From: Thermodesulfatator atlanticus DSM 21156
GTDB taxonomy: Bacteria; Desulfobacterota; Thermodesulfobacteria; Thermodesulfobacteriales; Thermodesulfatatoraceae
DNA: 64,000 nucleotides
Assembly: GCF_000421585.1 (NCBI RefSeq)
Contig: NZ_ATXH01000002.1
Location: 1 to 64,000 of the forward strand
Direction: 5' to 3'
Positions 41,052 through 48,940 of the stretch are shown one piece after another. Within the stretch, counting starts at the first letter, position 1. Each line of letters opens with the position of its first letter. Under the pieces are notes generated by a model. The model made no database searches. It had not been told where the DNA came from and saw nothing but the letters and a program-made list of their open reading frames with translations. A program made the position numbers and the translations under genes.

Positions 41052-43484
41052 ATGAGTAATGAGCCTCTTATCATGTGGTTCAACGAAATTTCCATTAAAG
41101 ACGTACCCTTGGTAGGCGGAAAAAATGCTTCCCTGGGTGAGATGTTCAGAAGCCTTACTCCCAAAGGGGTAAACATACCCGATGGCTTTGCGGTAACCGC
41201 AGCTGCTTATCGCTATTTTATCAAAGAAAACCACCTTGATGACAAAATTCGTGAAGCCCTTGAAGGCCTTGACACCCACAATATCAAAGACCTTCAGCGT
41301 CGGGGCAAAAAAGTAAGGGATATGATTCTTAAGGCTCAAATGCCTGAAAAACTTGCACAAGCGATTAAAGAAGCCTATCACCAGCTTGAGGAAAAATATT
41401 ATCCCGATGTTGACGTTGCAGTGCGTTCTTCTGCCACTGCTGAAGACCTACCTGACGCATCTTTTGCCGGTCAGCAAGAGACCTTTTTGAACGTCCGCGG
41501 AGCAGAAAACGTAATCGAATACACCAAGAAATGCTTTGCTTCGCTTTTCACTGATCGTGCCATCTCGTATCGTCAGGACAAAGGCTTTGACCACTTTAAC
41601 GTCTATCTCTCGGTTGCTATTCAAAAGATGGTCCGAAGTGACGCGGCATCTTCAGGGGTTATGTTTACCCTTGATACTGAATCAGGCTTCAGAGACGTTG
41701 TTTACATTACCGGAGCCTGGGGGCTTGGTGAAAATGTAGTCCAAGGGGCCGTAAACCCTGATGAATTTTACGTTTTCAAAACTACCCTGAAAAAAGGCTT
41801 CCGCCCCATTCTCTCTAAAAAGCTAGGCACCAAAGAACTCATGATGGTCTATGGTTCAAGTAAGCGCTGCCCCGTAAAAAACAAAAAGACTCCTAAGGAA
41901 TTGCGGCAAAAATATTGTCTTACTGATGACGAAATCCTTAAGCTTGCCGAGTGGGCCGTTATTATTGAAGAACACTACGAACGCCCCATGGATATTGAAT
42001 GGGCCAAAGACGGTGATGGCAAAGAGATAGGCACAGGGGAGCTTTTCATCGTCCAGGCCCGTCCCGAAACCGTTCACGGCACCAAAAAAGAACAATTCTA
42101 CGAAATTTATAAACTAAAAGGAGAAGGCAAAGTCCTTGCAGTTGGGAAGGCGGTTGGTAGCAAAATTGGCCAGGGTAAGGCCCGCGTCATAGAAAGTGTC
42201 TCTCAGATCCAAGATTTTCAGCCTGGGGAAGTCCTTGTCACTGACATGACCGACCCGGACTGGGAACCCATCATGAAAATTGCCTCTGCTATTGTCACGA
42301 ACCGCGGAGGCCGTACCTGCCACGCGGCCATTGTTTCCCGTGAGCTTGGAATCCCCTGTGTGGTTGGAACCAACAATGCCACCGAAGTTATTAGCACAGG
42401 GATGGAGGTAACCGTAGATTGTTCTCAAGGAGAAGATGGCTACGTTTATGAAGGGCTTATTCCCTTTGAAGTAGAACGCATTGACCTTACCAAAGTTCCG
42501 CGCACACGCACCAAAATCATGATGAATGTTGGTATCCCTGAGAAGGCCTTTGTCCAGTGCCAGTTACCTAACGACGGCGTAGGCCTTGCTCGTTTAGAAT
42601 TTATCATTGGCTCCCACATAGCAATTCATCCCCTAGCGCTCCTTAACTACGAAGAATTAAAAGAAAAAGCCAAGAAAGACCGAAAGATCCGCAAAGTTAT
42701 AAAAATCATCGACGAAAAAACGGCAATGTACGAAAACAAGGCTGATTTTTACAGTGACAAACTCGCCCAGGGAATCGCTATGATCGCTGCGGCCTTTTAT
42801 CCCAAAGATGTTATCGTGCGCCTTTCGGACTTCAAGAGTAACGAATATGCCAACCTCGTGGGCGGCTACCTCTATGAACCAGTTGAACACAACCCCATGC
42901 TTGGTTGGCGTGGGGCCTCACGTTACTACGACCCACGCTTTGAGCCCGCCTTTGCCCTTGAATGCAAAGCCCTTAAAAAGGTACGCAACGAAATGGGGCT
43001 TACTAACGTAAAGGTCATGGTACCCTTCTGCCGCACGGTAGATGAAGGTAAAAAGGTCATCCAGGTAATGGAAAAGTACGGCCTTAAGCAAGGAGAAAAC
43101 GGACTTGAAATTTACGTAATGTGTGAAATTCCAAGTAACGTGATCCTTGCAGACGAATTTGCCAAAGTATTTGATGGATTTTCCATTGGCTCAAACGACC
43201 TCACCCAGCTGACCCTTGGACTTGACCGTGACTCTGAGCTTGTGTCTCATATCTATGATGAGAGAAACCCCGCGGTGAAAAAGCTTATTGAGCACGTGAT
43301 TAAAGAAGCTAAGGCCGCCAAGAGAAAGGTTGGTATTTGTGGCCAGGCGCCTAGTGACTTCCCCGATTTTGCAGCTTTCTTGGTAGAATGCGGCATTGAT
43401 TCTATGAGTATCACCCCTGATACCATCATTAAGACCATTCTCCTTGTAGCTGAAAAAGAAAAAGAACTTGGCATTTCAGCCTAG
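41052..43484 (+). CDS. ppsA: Phosphoenolpyruvate synthase
   Basis: An 810-residue pyruvate, water dikinase. The nucleotide-binding domain starts GGKNASLGEMF and has the RSSATAEDLPDASFAGQQ motif. The phospho-His swivel domain reads GGRTCHAAIVSRELGIPCVVG. The C-terminal PEP-binding barrel has EIPSNV, IGSNDLTQLTLGLDRDS and GICGQAPSD. It makes PEP from pyruvate and ATP for gluconeogenesis, as an autotroph would need. AGAGGAGGAAA lies before the ATG, and a strong terminator follows, so it is a single-gene unit. Its codon use appears evenly optimised, as for a highly expressed gene. Confidence 0.96.
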   Translation: MSNEPLIMWFNEISIKDVPLVGGKNASLGEMFRSLTPKGVNIPDGFAVTAAAYRYFIKENHLDDKIREALEGLDTHNIKDLQRRGKKVRDMILKAQMPEKLAQAIKEAYHQLEEKYYPDVDVAVRSSATAEDLPDASFAGQQETFLNVRGAENVIEYTKKCFASLFTDRAISYRQDKGFDHFNVYLSVAIQKMVRSDAASSGVMFTLDTESGFRDVVYITGAWGLGENVVQGAVNPDEFYVFKTTLKKGFRPILSKKLGTKELMMVYGSSKRCPVKNKKTPKELRQKYCLTDDEILKLAEWAVIIEEHYERPMDIEWAKDGDGKEIGTGELFIVQARPETVHGTKKEQFYEIYKLKGEGKVLAVGKAVGSKIGQGKARVIESVSQIQDFQPGEVLVTDMTDPDWEPIMKIASAIVTNRGGRTCHAAIVSRELGIPCVVGTNNATEVISTGMEVTVDCSQGEDGYVYEGLIPFEVERIDLTKVPRTRTKIMMNVGIPEKAFVQCQLPNDGVGLARLEFIIGSHIAIHPLALLNYEELKEKAKKDRKIRKVIKIIDEKTAMYENKADFYSDKLAQGIAMIAAAFYPKDVIVRLSDFKSNEYANLVGGYLYEPVEHNPMLGWRGASRYYDPRFEPAFALECKALKKVRNEMGLTNVKVMVPFCRTVDEGKKVIQVMEKYGLKQGENGLEIYVMCEIPSNVILADEFAKVFDGFSIGSNDLTQLTLGLDRDSELVSHIYDERNPAVKKLIEHVIKEAKAAKRKVGICGQAPSDFPDFAAFLVECGIDSMSITPDTIIKTILLVAEKEKELGISA

Positions 43485-43490
43485 CGTCTA

Positions 43491-43522
43491 AAGAAGGGGC
43501 GAGGCTTCCCTCGCCCCTTCTT
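43491..43522 (+). terminator. Rho-independent terminator after ppsA
   Basis: AAGAAGGGGCGAGG pairs with CCTCGCCCCTTCTT over 14 perfect base pairs with a CTTC loop. A weak T-rich stretch follows. Confidence 0.88.
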
Positions 43523-43571
43523 GCTTGTTTTAAAATATGTTTTTAAATATGATCCGTTAAATCTTTCCTTT

Positions 43572-44723
43572 GTGAAAAACCCTGCGTCACATACCCTTTA
43601 TTTGCTTTGTTCGCTTTCTGCGGCTGGGGCCTTTGCCCTTTCTACTACGGCTTTTTTCATGCCGGTTTATCTGAAACAAATAGGATTTTCAGGCCAGCAA
43701 ATAGGTGTTCTTTACGCGGTGCTGAGTATTACTTCGATAGTGGCTTCCTTTCCCTCAGGCCTTGCAAGTGACCGCTTTTTTGCCAGAGACTTAATAGCTC
43801 TTGCCCTTTTTCTTATGGGGACTTCCCTTTTTATTAAAAGCGAAACCTCTCTTTTTCCCATATTTTTGGGCGCTTACTTGGCCTATGGCCTCGGGCAAAA
43901 TCTGTTTCGGGTAAGCCTCGACGCTTTATTGTTTAAAACTTTTCCGCAAGGCGTAGGCAAAATATATGGCATTTTTAACGCCCTGCGCATGGCTGGTTTC
44001 ACCCTGGGTGGAGTTGTTGGTGGGCTCCTTTTAGGCAGATTTGATTTTGTCTTCACCTTAAAACTAGTAAGTGGGCTTTACTTAATACTGATTTTTTATC
44101 GTTTTTTGCTCCCTAAAAATGTTCCGGTTAAGTTTGGGCTAAAAAGATACTGGTTTGATTTCTGGAAACCACGGGTCCTTTTCTTTGCTCTTTGGCTTTA
44201 TCTTTTCTATCTGCACTGGGGAGCAGAGTTCACCAGCTATGGCCTTTTTTTGAGGGAAAACTTAGGCCTTTCGCTTTCAGGCATGGGTTTTTACATGGCA
44301 AGTGAATTTGCTACGGTTGGTATTGCTTCCTATCTCATGGGAAATCTACTTCACCGTGGGGTTAGTCCTTACTTTATCGCTGCTTTGGGGCTTTTTTGTT
44401 CGGGGATAGGCCATATGGGAATGGTTATAGAAAATCTTCCTGTTAGTCTCTTTTTCAGGTTGATACATGGCTTTGGCGACGGCACCATTATGGTTCTTTC
44501 CTATGTTGGGATTGCCAAGCTTTTTAAGGTTGAACGTATCGGTGGAAACAGCGGACTGATAACCTTTGCCATTATGCTTGGGAGTTTTACCGGTGCCCTG
44601 ATCTTCGGGCCTCTAGGGGAGAAGTTCGGCTACGGTTGGCCTCTTTTTGTCTCTGGGTTGATAACTCTTTTGCTGATTCCTTTTGTTTTGCTGCCTAAAA
44701 AGGCTTTTAAATTTGTAGATTAG
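43572..44723 (+). CDS. Major facilitator superfamily transporter
   Basis: A 12-helix MFS permease of about 383 residues. The MFS motif between helices 2 and 3 reads SGLASDRFFARDLIAL. The start is uncertain: GTG at 43572 is the only good in-frame start that clears the ppsA terminator, but it lacks a clear ribosome site. The substrate cannot be told; the overall pattern resembles MFS_1-like sugar or drug transporters. It is followed by a core-less repeat remnant and the HipA-like gene. Confidence 0.8.
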   Translation: MKNPASHTLYLLCSLSAAGAFALSTTAFFMPVYLKQIGFSGQQIGVLYAVLSITSIVASFPSGLASDRFFARDLIALALFLMGTSLFIKSETSLFPIFLGAYLAYGLGQNLFRVSLDALLFKTFPQGVGKIYGIFNALRMAGFTLGGVVGGLLLGRFDFVFTLKLVSGLYLILIFYRFLLPKNVPVKFGLKRYWFDFWKPRVLFFALWLYLFYLHWGAEFTSYGLFLRENLGLSLSGMGFYMASEFATVGIASYLMGNLLHRGVSPYFIAALGLFCSGIGHMGMVIENLPVSLFFRLIHGFGDGTIMVLSYVGIAKLFKVERIGGNSGLITFAIMLGSFTGALIFGPLGEKFGYGWPLFVSGLITLLLIPFVLLPKKAFKFVD

Positions 44724-44740
44724 AAAGTTTAATTACTTAA

Positions 44741-44805
44741 AAGACCTTTGCAAAACTTTGGATCTTTGCGCTTGCAATCGATCTCGGCAATTTTGCATAG
44801 GTCTT
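44741..44805 (+). repeat. Core-less short form of the hairpin MITE, copy H (65 bp)
   Basis: AAGACCTTTGCAAAA and TTTTGCATAGGTCTT form near-perfect terminal inverted repeats around a 35-bp middle without the hairpin. It sits 19 bp upstream of the HipA-like start and may shape its leader. Confidence 0.75.
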
Positions 44806-44824
44806 GATTAAAAGGAGCTTAGTT

Positions 44825-46078
44825 TTGTTTCAGGAAAGAAGATTAAAAGTCTGGCTGGTTGATACTAAAGGGACCCCTCATCCAGTGGGGGAACTTCGTG
44901 TAACACCAGAGGGAATCGCCTTTCGTTACACATCTTATGGGTTTATCATCGACCCCATCAATCTTCCCTATACTCCCGAAGAAATAAAAACCCAAGAAAT
45001 AGAAAAACCCCTTTTGGTTTTTGATGATACCATACCTGACACCTGGGGGCTTAAGGTTCTTTCTAAGAAATACAATTTTAATTTTGGCAAATGCCGCCAC
45101 ATGGCCCTTGGCTTTGGGGATTCCTCAAGGATTGGGGCCATTTTATATTCTGATCCTGAGGACAAAAGGCCACCCAGACCGACCTGGGTAAACTTCCAGG
45201 CACTTAAAAAGAGCCTTGAAAAAGTTAGCTCCTTTGACGTTAAGATAATTGAACAAGCCCTTGATTTTCTCGGCATTTCAGAAGTCAATATCGGCGGAGC
45301 TAAACCTAAGACTACTCTGGTTGATTTTCAAAATCGTCCCTGGCTGGTCAAATTTCCTGCTAACAACGACCCTAACCCCACCGTAGTGGCCAGGGTAGAA
45401 GTAGAAGGGCTTTCTTTTGCCAGAGACATCGGCTTGGAAGTTCCTCTTTTTTGGTTGGTAAAAACCGGAAACATTTTTTCTATAGCAGTAAAACGGTTTG
45501 ATATAACTTCGCTTAAGTTGCCTTACCTCGGACGACAAATGGTAATTTCACTAAGCACCATGATGGGTGGCCTTGAAATGTTTGACGAAGGCTACGAAAA
45601 AGCAGCGCATTTGATCAAAAATATCTCAAGTTACCCCAAGCGTGATGTTTATAGCTTTTTCAAACAAATGGTACTTAACTGGTTCATCGTAAACACCGAC
45701 GACCACCTAAAAAACTTTTCTTTTCTATGGAACGGAAGAACTATCAGGCTCTCACCAGCTTACGACCTGGTTGGCAACCTATGGGGTATGGCGGAACATA
45801 CCATGCCCATCAACGATAAAACCAAAGACATAACCCCTGACGACCTGATCAAGGCAGGTAGCCAAATGGGTATCCCCTCTCACATAGCCAAAGAAGAAAT
45901 AAATTACATGGCAGAAAGGGCAGCAATATATTACGAACGCCTTTTGGGCATTGAAGGAGCAGAAATGCTTGCTGAAAGAGTAGAAGAAAGGCTTTCATTT
46001 TTTGAGAAAAAAATATTTGTTAAAAACAACTTTCCAGAAAGCTCTGATCCTTCTCAAGAAAATCCTCAAGGGCTTTAG
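44825..46078 (+). CDS. HipA-like serine/threonine kinase
   Basis: About 417 residues, starting at a TTG with AAGGAGC seven bases upstream. The N-terminal couple_hipA region (RRLKVWLVDTKGTPHPVGEL) leads to the kinase: ATP loop region GGAKPKTTLV, the Lys in WLVKFP, the catalytic loop VNTDDHLKNFSFLW and the metal motif SPAYDLV. HipA toxins phosphorylate glutamyl-tRNA synthetase and cause dormancy, usually with a HipB antitoxin encoded upstream. No HipB-like helix-turn-helix gene is visible on either side, so it may be an orphan or have another role. Confidence 0.9.
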   Translation: MFQERRLKVWLVDTKGTPHPVGELRVTPEGIAFRYTSYGFIIDPINLPYTPEEIKTQEIEKPLLVFDDTIPDTWGLKVLSKKYNFNFGKCRHMALGFGDSSRIGAILYSDPEDKRPPRPTWVNFQALKKSLEKVSSFDVKIIEQALDFLGISEVNIGGAKPKTTLVDFQNRPWLVKFPANNDPNPTVVARVEVEGLSFARDIGLEVPLFWLVKTGNIFSIAVKRFDITSLKLPYLGRQMVISLSTMMGGLEMFDEGYEKAAHLIKNISSYPKRDVYSFFKQMVLNWFIVNTDDHLKNFSFLWNGRTIRLSPAYDLVGNLWGMAEHTMPINDKTKDITPDDLIKAGSQMGIPSHIAKEEINYMAERAAIYYERLLGIEGAEMLAERVEERLSFFEKKIFVKNNFPESSDPSQENPQGL

Positions 46079-46096
46079 TAGAAAGCAGACGATAGC

Positions 46097-46762
46097 CTAC
46101 AAAAAGTCCAAAAATTTACGCATAGTTTGCGCATCAATCTGCCCAGGAGCGGCTTTTTGGTCAACCTTCAAGGCCGCGTAACTCCAGGGAGAACCAAGAA
46201 GCAAACAAACAAGCCGTGAAAACTTACCAGCCTCCCCCATGGCAAAGGCAATCAAATCAAGCCCGAGTTCTTTTTTGGCCCAAGGTATTAGATTTAGCGG
46301 GATAAGGGCCTCTTCGCTCTCGTAGGCAAAGGTTACAATCTTGCCAATATCAGCGCCTTTTTCTTGCATACGTGAAGCGATTTTTTTTAGTTCATCAAGG
46401 GAAGGGGTGCCGCGAAAGTCATGGAAAGATAAAACAAGCTTGGTTTTCTGGCAACATGCCTTTAGCTCCCGAATAGCTGTATCGCCTGCAGAGAGTTCAA
46501 GATCAACAGCATAAACACTTGCTGTAGCAGCCTCTTTTAAAAGAGATAGCCTTTCTTGCAGAGAAACTTCTTTAAAACCCCCTTCTTCTTGGGCGCGAAA
46601 GGTGAAAAGAAGGGGTTTTTTAGCTTTTTCAAGAAAAGGCATTACGGCAGGGTCAAGAAGGGCATCAAGGCGTATTTCAACCATATCAGCCGCCTCTTGA
46701 GCTTCTTCAAGTGAAGAGGCGGCCTCTTTTAAAGTTTTCCCTATAAGAGAAACACAAATCAT
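46097..46762 (-). CDS. aroD: Type I 3-dehydroquinate dehydratase
   Basis: A 221-residue shikimate-pathway enzyme. Family motifs are VEIRLDALLD at the start of the barrel, SFHDFRGTPS in the middle and the Schiff-base Lys in IGKIVTFAYE. The end (QKAAPGQIDAQTMRKFL) matches the type I C terminus. It abuts purH by one base and is the last gene of a long minus-strand run. No other aro gene is in the window. Confidence 0.92.
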   Translation of the reverse strand: MICVSLIGKTLKEAASSLEEAQEAADMVEIRLDALLDPAVMPFLEKAKKPLLFTFRAQEEGGFKEVSLQERLSLLKEAATASVYAVDLELSAGDTAIRELKACCQKTKLVLSFHDFRGTPSLDELKKIASRMQEKGADIGKIVTFAYESEEALIPLNLIPWAKKELGLDLIAFAMGEAGKFSRLVCLLLGSPWSYAALKVDQKAAPGQIDAQTMRKFLDFL

Positions 46763-47368
46763 TTAAGAAAGAGAAGATGGATCAATACTTTTCAAGTAGT
46801 TGGCAATAGCGGTATCATATTGGCTGGTGGTTTCAAAGACCTTGCGCGCCAGCTCAAAACGTGTCTTAAGGGTGGTTTCCCCGCCGTTTTCTTTCATTTC
46901 CGCAAGTACCCGTGCGTAATCTGAGGGATCAACGATAACTGTCACATCGCGGAAATTTTTCGCTGAGGCGCGCAAAAGAGTTGGACCGCCTATGTCGATA
47001 TTTTCAATGGCGGTGTCAAGATCTGCTCCCTGCGCTACAGTCTTTTCAAAGGCATAGAGGTTTACTACTACCATATCAATTGGTTCTATGCCCTGTTCTT
47101 TTAGCTGGCGCATGTGTTCTTCGTTTGAGCGAATGGCAAGAATGCCACCATGGATTTTGGGATGAAGTGTTTTTACCCTGCCATCAAGCATTTCTGGAAA
47201 ACCTGTGACTTCAGAAACGTCTGTTACCGGAACACCGGCCTCGCGAATAACTCTTGCGGTGCCGCCTGTTGAGATTATTTCCACGCCCATTTCGTGTAAG
47301 GCTTTGGCAAAATCAGCAACGCCTGTTTTATCTGTAACACTTATAAGCGCACGTTTAATTTTGGCCAT
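46763..47368 (-). CDS. purH: Stand-alone IMP cyclohydrolase domain (PurH N-terminal half)
   Basis: A 201-residue protein matching only the MGS-like N-terminal domain of Pur[34 protein letters not shown], the catalytic-loop region [14 protein letters not shown] and [14 protein letters not shown]. Usual PurH is about 520 residues and also has AICAR transformylase; that half is absent here with a normal stop, so the transformylase must be encoded elsewhere. It closes the purine ring to IMP. GGGAGGGAAGG precedes the ATG. It lies between ahbC and aroD. Confidence 0.92.
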   Translation of the reverse strand: MAKIKRALISVTDKTGVADFAKALHEMGVEIISTGGTARVIREAGVPVTDVSEVTGFPEMLDGRVKTLHPKIHGGILAIRSNEEHMRQLKEQGIEPIDMVVVNLYAFEKTVAQGADLDTAIENIDIGGPTLLRASAKNFRDVTVIVDPSDYARVLAEMKENGGETTLKTRFELARKVFETTSQYDTAIANYLKSIDPSSLS

Positions 47369-47394
47369 CCCTTCCCTCCCTTAAGAGCTTTTTA

Positions 47395-48579
47395 CTAAGC
47401 AATCCCTATTTCTTCGTCTGTAAGATAGCAGGCAGGATCAGGGGCCCAGAGGTCTCCAGTGGCGGCCTCAGCACGCACCCGAAAGTTACCTGCACAACAA
47501 TCAAGAAATTTGCATTTAGCACAGCGACCTTTTACGTGTTTCCATTTTTCTTTTAGTTTAGCCATAAGGGGGTCACTGGTATCCATCCAGATTTCGCTAA
47601 AGGGGCGCTCACGCACGTTGCCAAAAGAATAATGGCGCCAGAATTGGTCCGCATGTACCGAACCATCCCAAGAAACGCAACCAATCCCAACTCCAGAGTT
47701 ATTCCCTCCATTCATGCGAAGGAGTTCAAGGACCTCTTCAGCCCGCGGGTTGCCTTCGCGCTTCATGCGCAGATAAAGATACGGACCATCAGCGTGGTTA
47801 TCTACCGTTAAAACTTCTACTTTTTGGCCTTTGTCGTGGAGTTCTTTGGTACGATCGATGATGTAATCCACCCAATAGCGGGTCTCTTCGTGATTTAAGT
47901 CTTCTTCCATGAGTTTTGTGCCGCGACCGGCGTAAACGAGATGATAAAAACAAATGCGCGGGATGTTTCTTTCTTCTACCAGATCAAAAACTTTCGGAAT
48001 TTCCTGGGCATTTAAGCGGTTTATCGTGAATCTAAGGCCTACCTTTATCCCTTCAGCCTGGCAGTTTTCCACGGCCTCCATAGCCTTGGCAAAGGCCCCT
48101 TTTACTCCGCGAAACTTGTCATGTACTTCCTCAAGGCCATCAAGGCTAATCCCTACGTAAGAAAGTCCAAGCTTTTTTAACTCCCGGGCAAGGGGTCTGT
48201 CTATCAAGACACCATTGGTGGAAAGAACTGCTCTCATGCCCAAAGAAACAGCTTTGTGGATGAGGTCCAATATGTCTTCACGCATAAGAGGCTCGCCACC
48301 TGAAAAAAGAAGCACCGGGGAGCCAAACTGGGCGAGGTCCTCTATCAAGGTCATGCCTTCTTTAGTAGTTAACTCGTCCGGGTCGGCACTTGCCGTGGCA
48401 TGGGCATAACAGTGAATGCAGCGCAAATTGCAGCGTTTGGTGACGTTCCAGACTACAACAGGCTTTTTATCCTTGGAAAACTGTAGCAGATGAGAAGGTA
48501 AATCTTTGGCACGACGCCCATAACGCAAAGGATCAGAAGCTTCTACCGTGCCACAATAAAGCTTAGAGATTCCTATCAC
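47395..48579 (-). CDS. ahbC: 12,18-didecarboxysiroheme deacetylase AhbC (radical SAM/SPASM)
   Basis: A 394-residue radical-SAM enzyme of the siroheme-dependent haem pathway. The N terminus ISKLYCGTVEASDPLRYGRR and LPSHLLQFSKDKKPVVVWN are typical of AhbC/NirJ. The radical-SAM motif is CNLRCIHCY, and a Cys-rich SPASM end has CAKCKFLDCCAGNFRVRAEA. It removes the C12 and C18 acetate groups on the way to haem in sulfate reducers and archaea. It follows the pseudo-receiver by four bases. ahbA, B and D are not in the window. Confidence 0.9.
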   Translation of the reverse strand: MIGISKLYCGTVEASDPLRYGRRAKDLPSHLLQFSKDKKPVVVWNVTKRCNLRCIHCYAHATASADPDELTTKEGMTLIEDLAQFGSPVLLFSGGEPLMREDILDLIHKAVSLGMRAVLSTNGVLIDRPLARELKKLGLSYVGISLDGLEEVHDKFRGVKGAFAKAMEAVENCQAEGIKVGLRFTINRLNAQEIPKVFDLVEERNIPRICFYHLVYAGRGTKLMEEDLNHEETRYWVDYIIDRTKELHDKGQKVEVLTVDNHADGPYLYLRMKREGNPRAEEVLELLRMNGGNNSGVGIGCVSWDGSVHADQFWRHYSFGNVRERPFSEIWMDTSDPLMAKLKEKWKHVKGRCAKCKFLDCCAGNFRVRAEAATGDLWAPDPACYLTDEEIGIA

Positions 48580-48583
48580 TTTA

Positions 48584-48940
48584 TCACCTCACGTAATTTT
48601 TTATGATTTCTTTTATTTTATCAGGATTAAGGGGTCTGGTAAGATAAGCGTCACATCCGGCGTCAGTAGCGTCTTCTTCTTGCTTTTCTTTGCACTCACA
48701 AACTACAACTACAGGGATCTTCTCTGTCTGAGGATCGTTTTTTAAGAGCAAAATCGCTGAAAGACCGTCTAACACCGGAAGCTTTCTTTCTAGGATGATA
48801 AGGTCTGGCAAGAGTTCTTTAGCCAAATCAAGAAGTTCTTGACCATCAGAAGCCCTTACCACTTCAACCGCTTCTTCCCGTAAAATGCGTTCAAAATCAA
48901 TGGCTAACGCGTCTGCCAGGGCTAAAAGAACTTTTCTCAT
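48584..48940 (-). CDS. Stand-alone pseudo-receiver protein
   Basis: A 118-residue CheY-like fold with the phosphorylation site changed. The usual acidic pair is absent at the N terminus (VLLALADALAIDFE), the phospho-acceptor Asp is Glu (LIILERKLPVLDG), and the signalling Lys is Arg (YLTRPLNP). A permanently 'on' or purely structural role is therefore likely. Its ATG overlaps the stop of the AAA+ gene by four bases (ATGA), so the two are translated together. Several Cys residues (CECKEKQ, DAGCDAY) are also present. Confidence 0.87.
   Translation of the reverse strand: MRKVLLALADALAIDFERILREEAVEVVRASDGQELLDLAKELLPDLIILERKLPVLDGLSAILLLKNDPQTEKIPVVVVCECKEKQEEDATDAGCDAYLTRPLNPDKIKEIIKNYVR

Noticed and set aside
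44724-44824. A short HipB antitoxin gene before the HipA-like kinase
   Set aside because: The gap is only about 100 bp and is filled by a repeat remnant.
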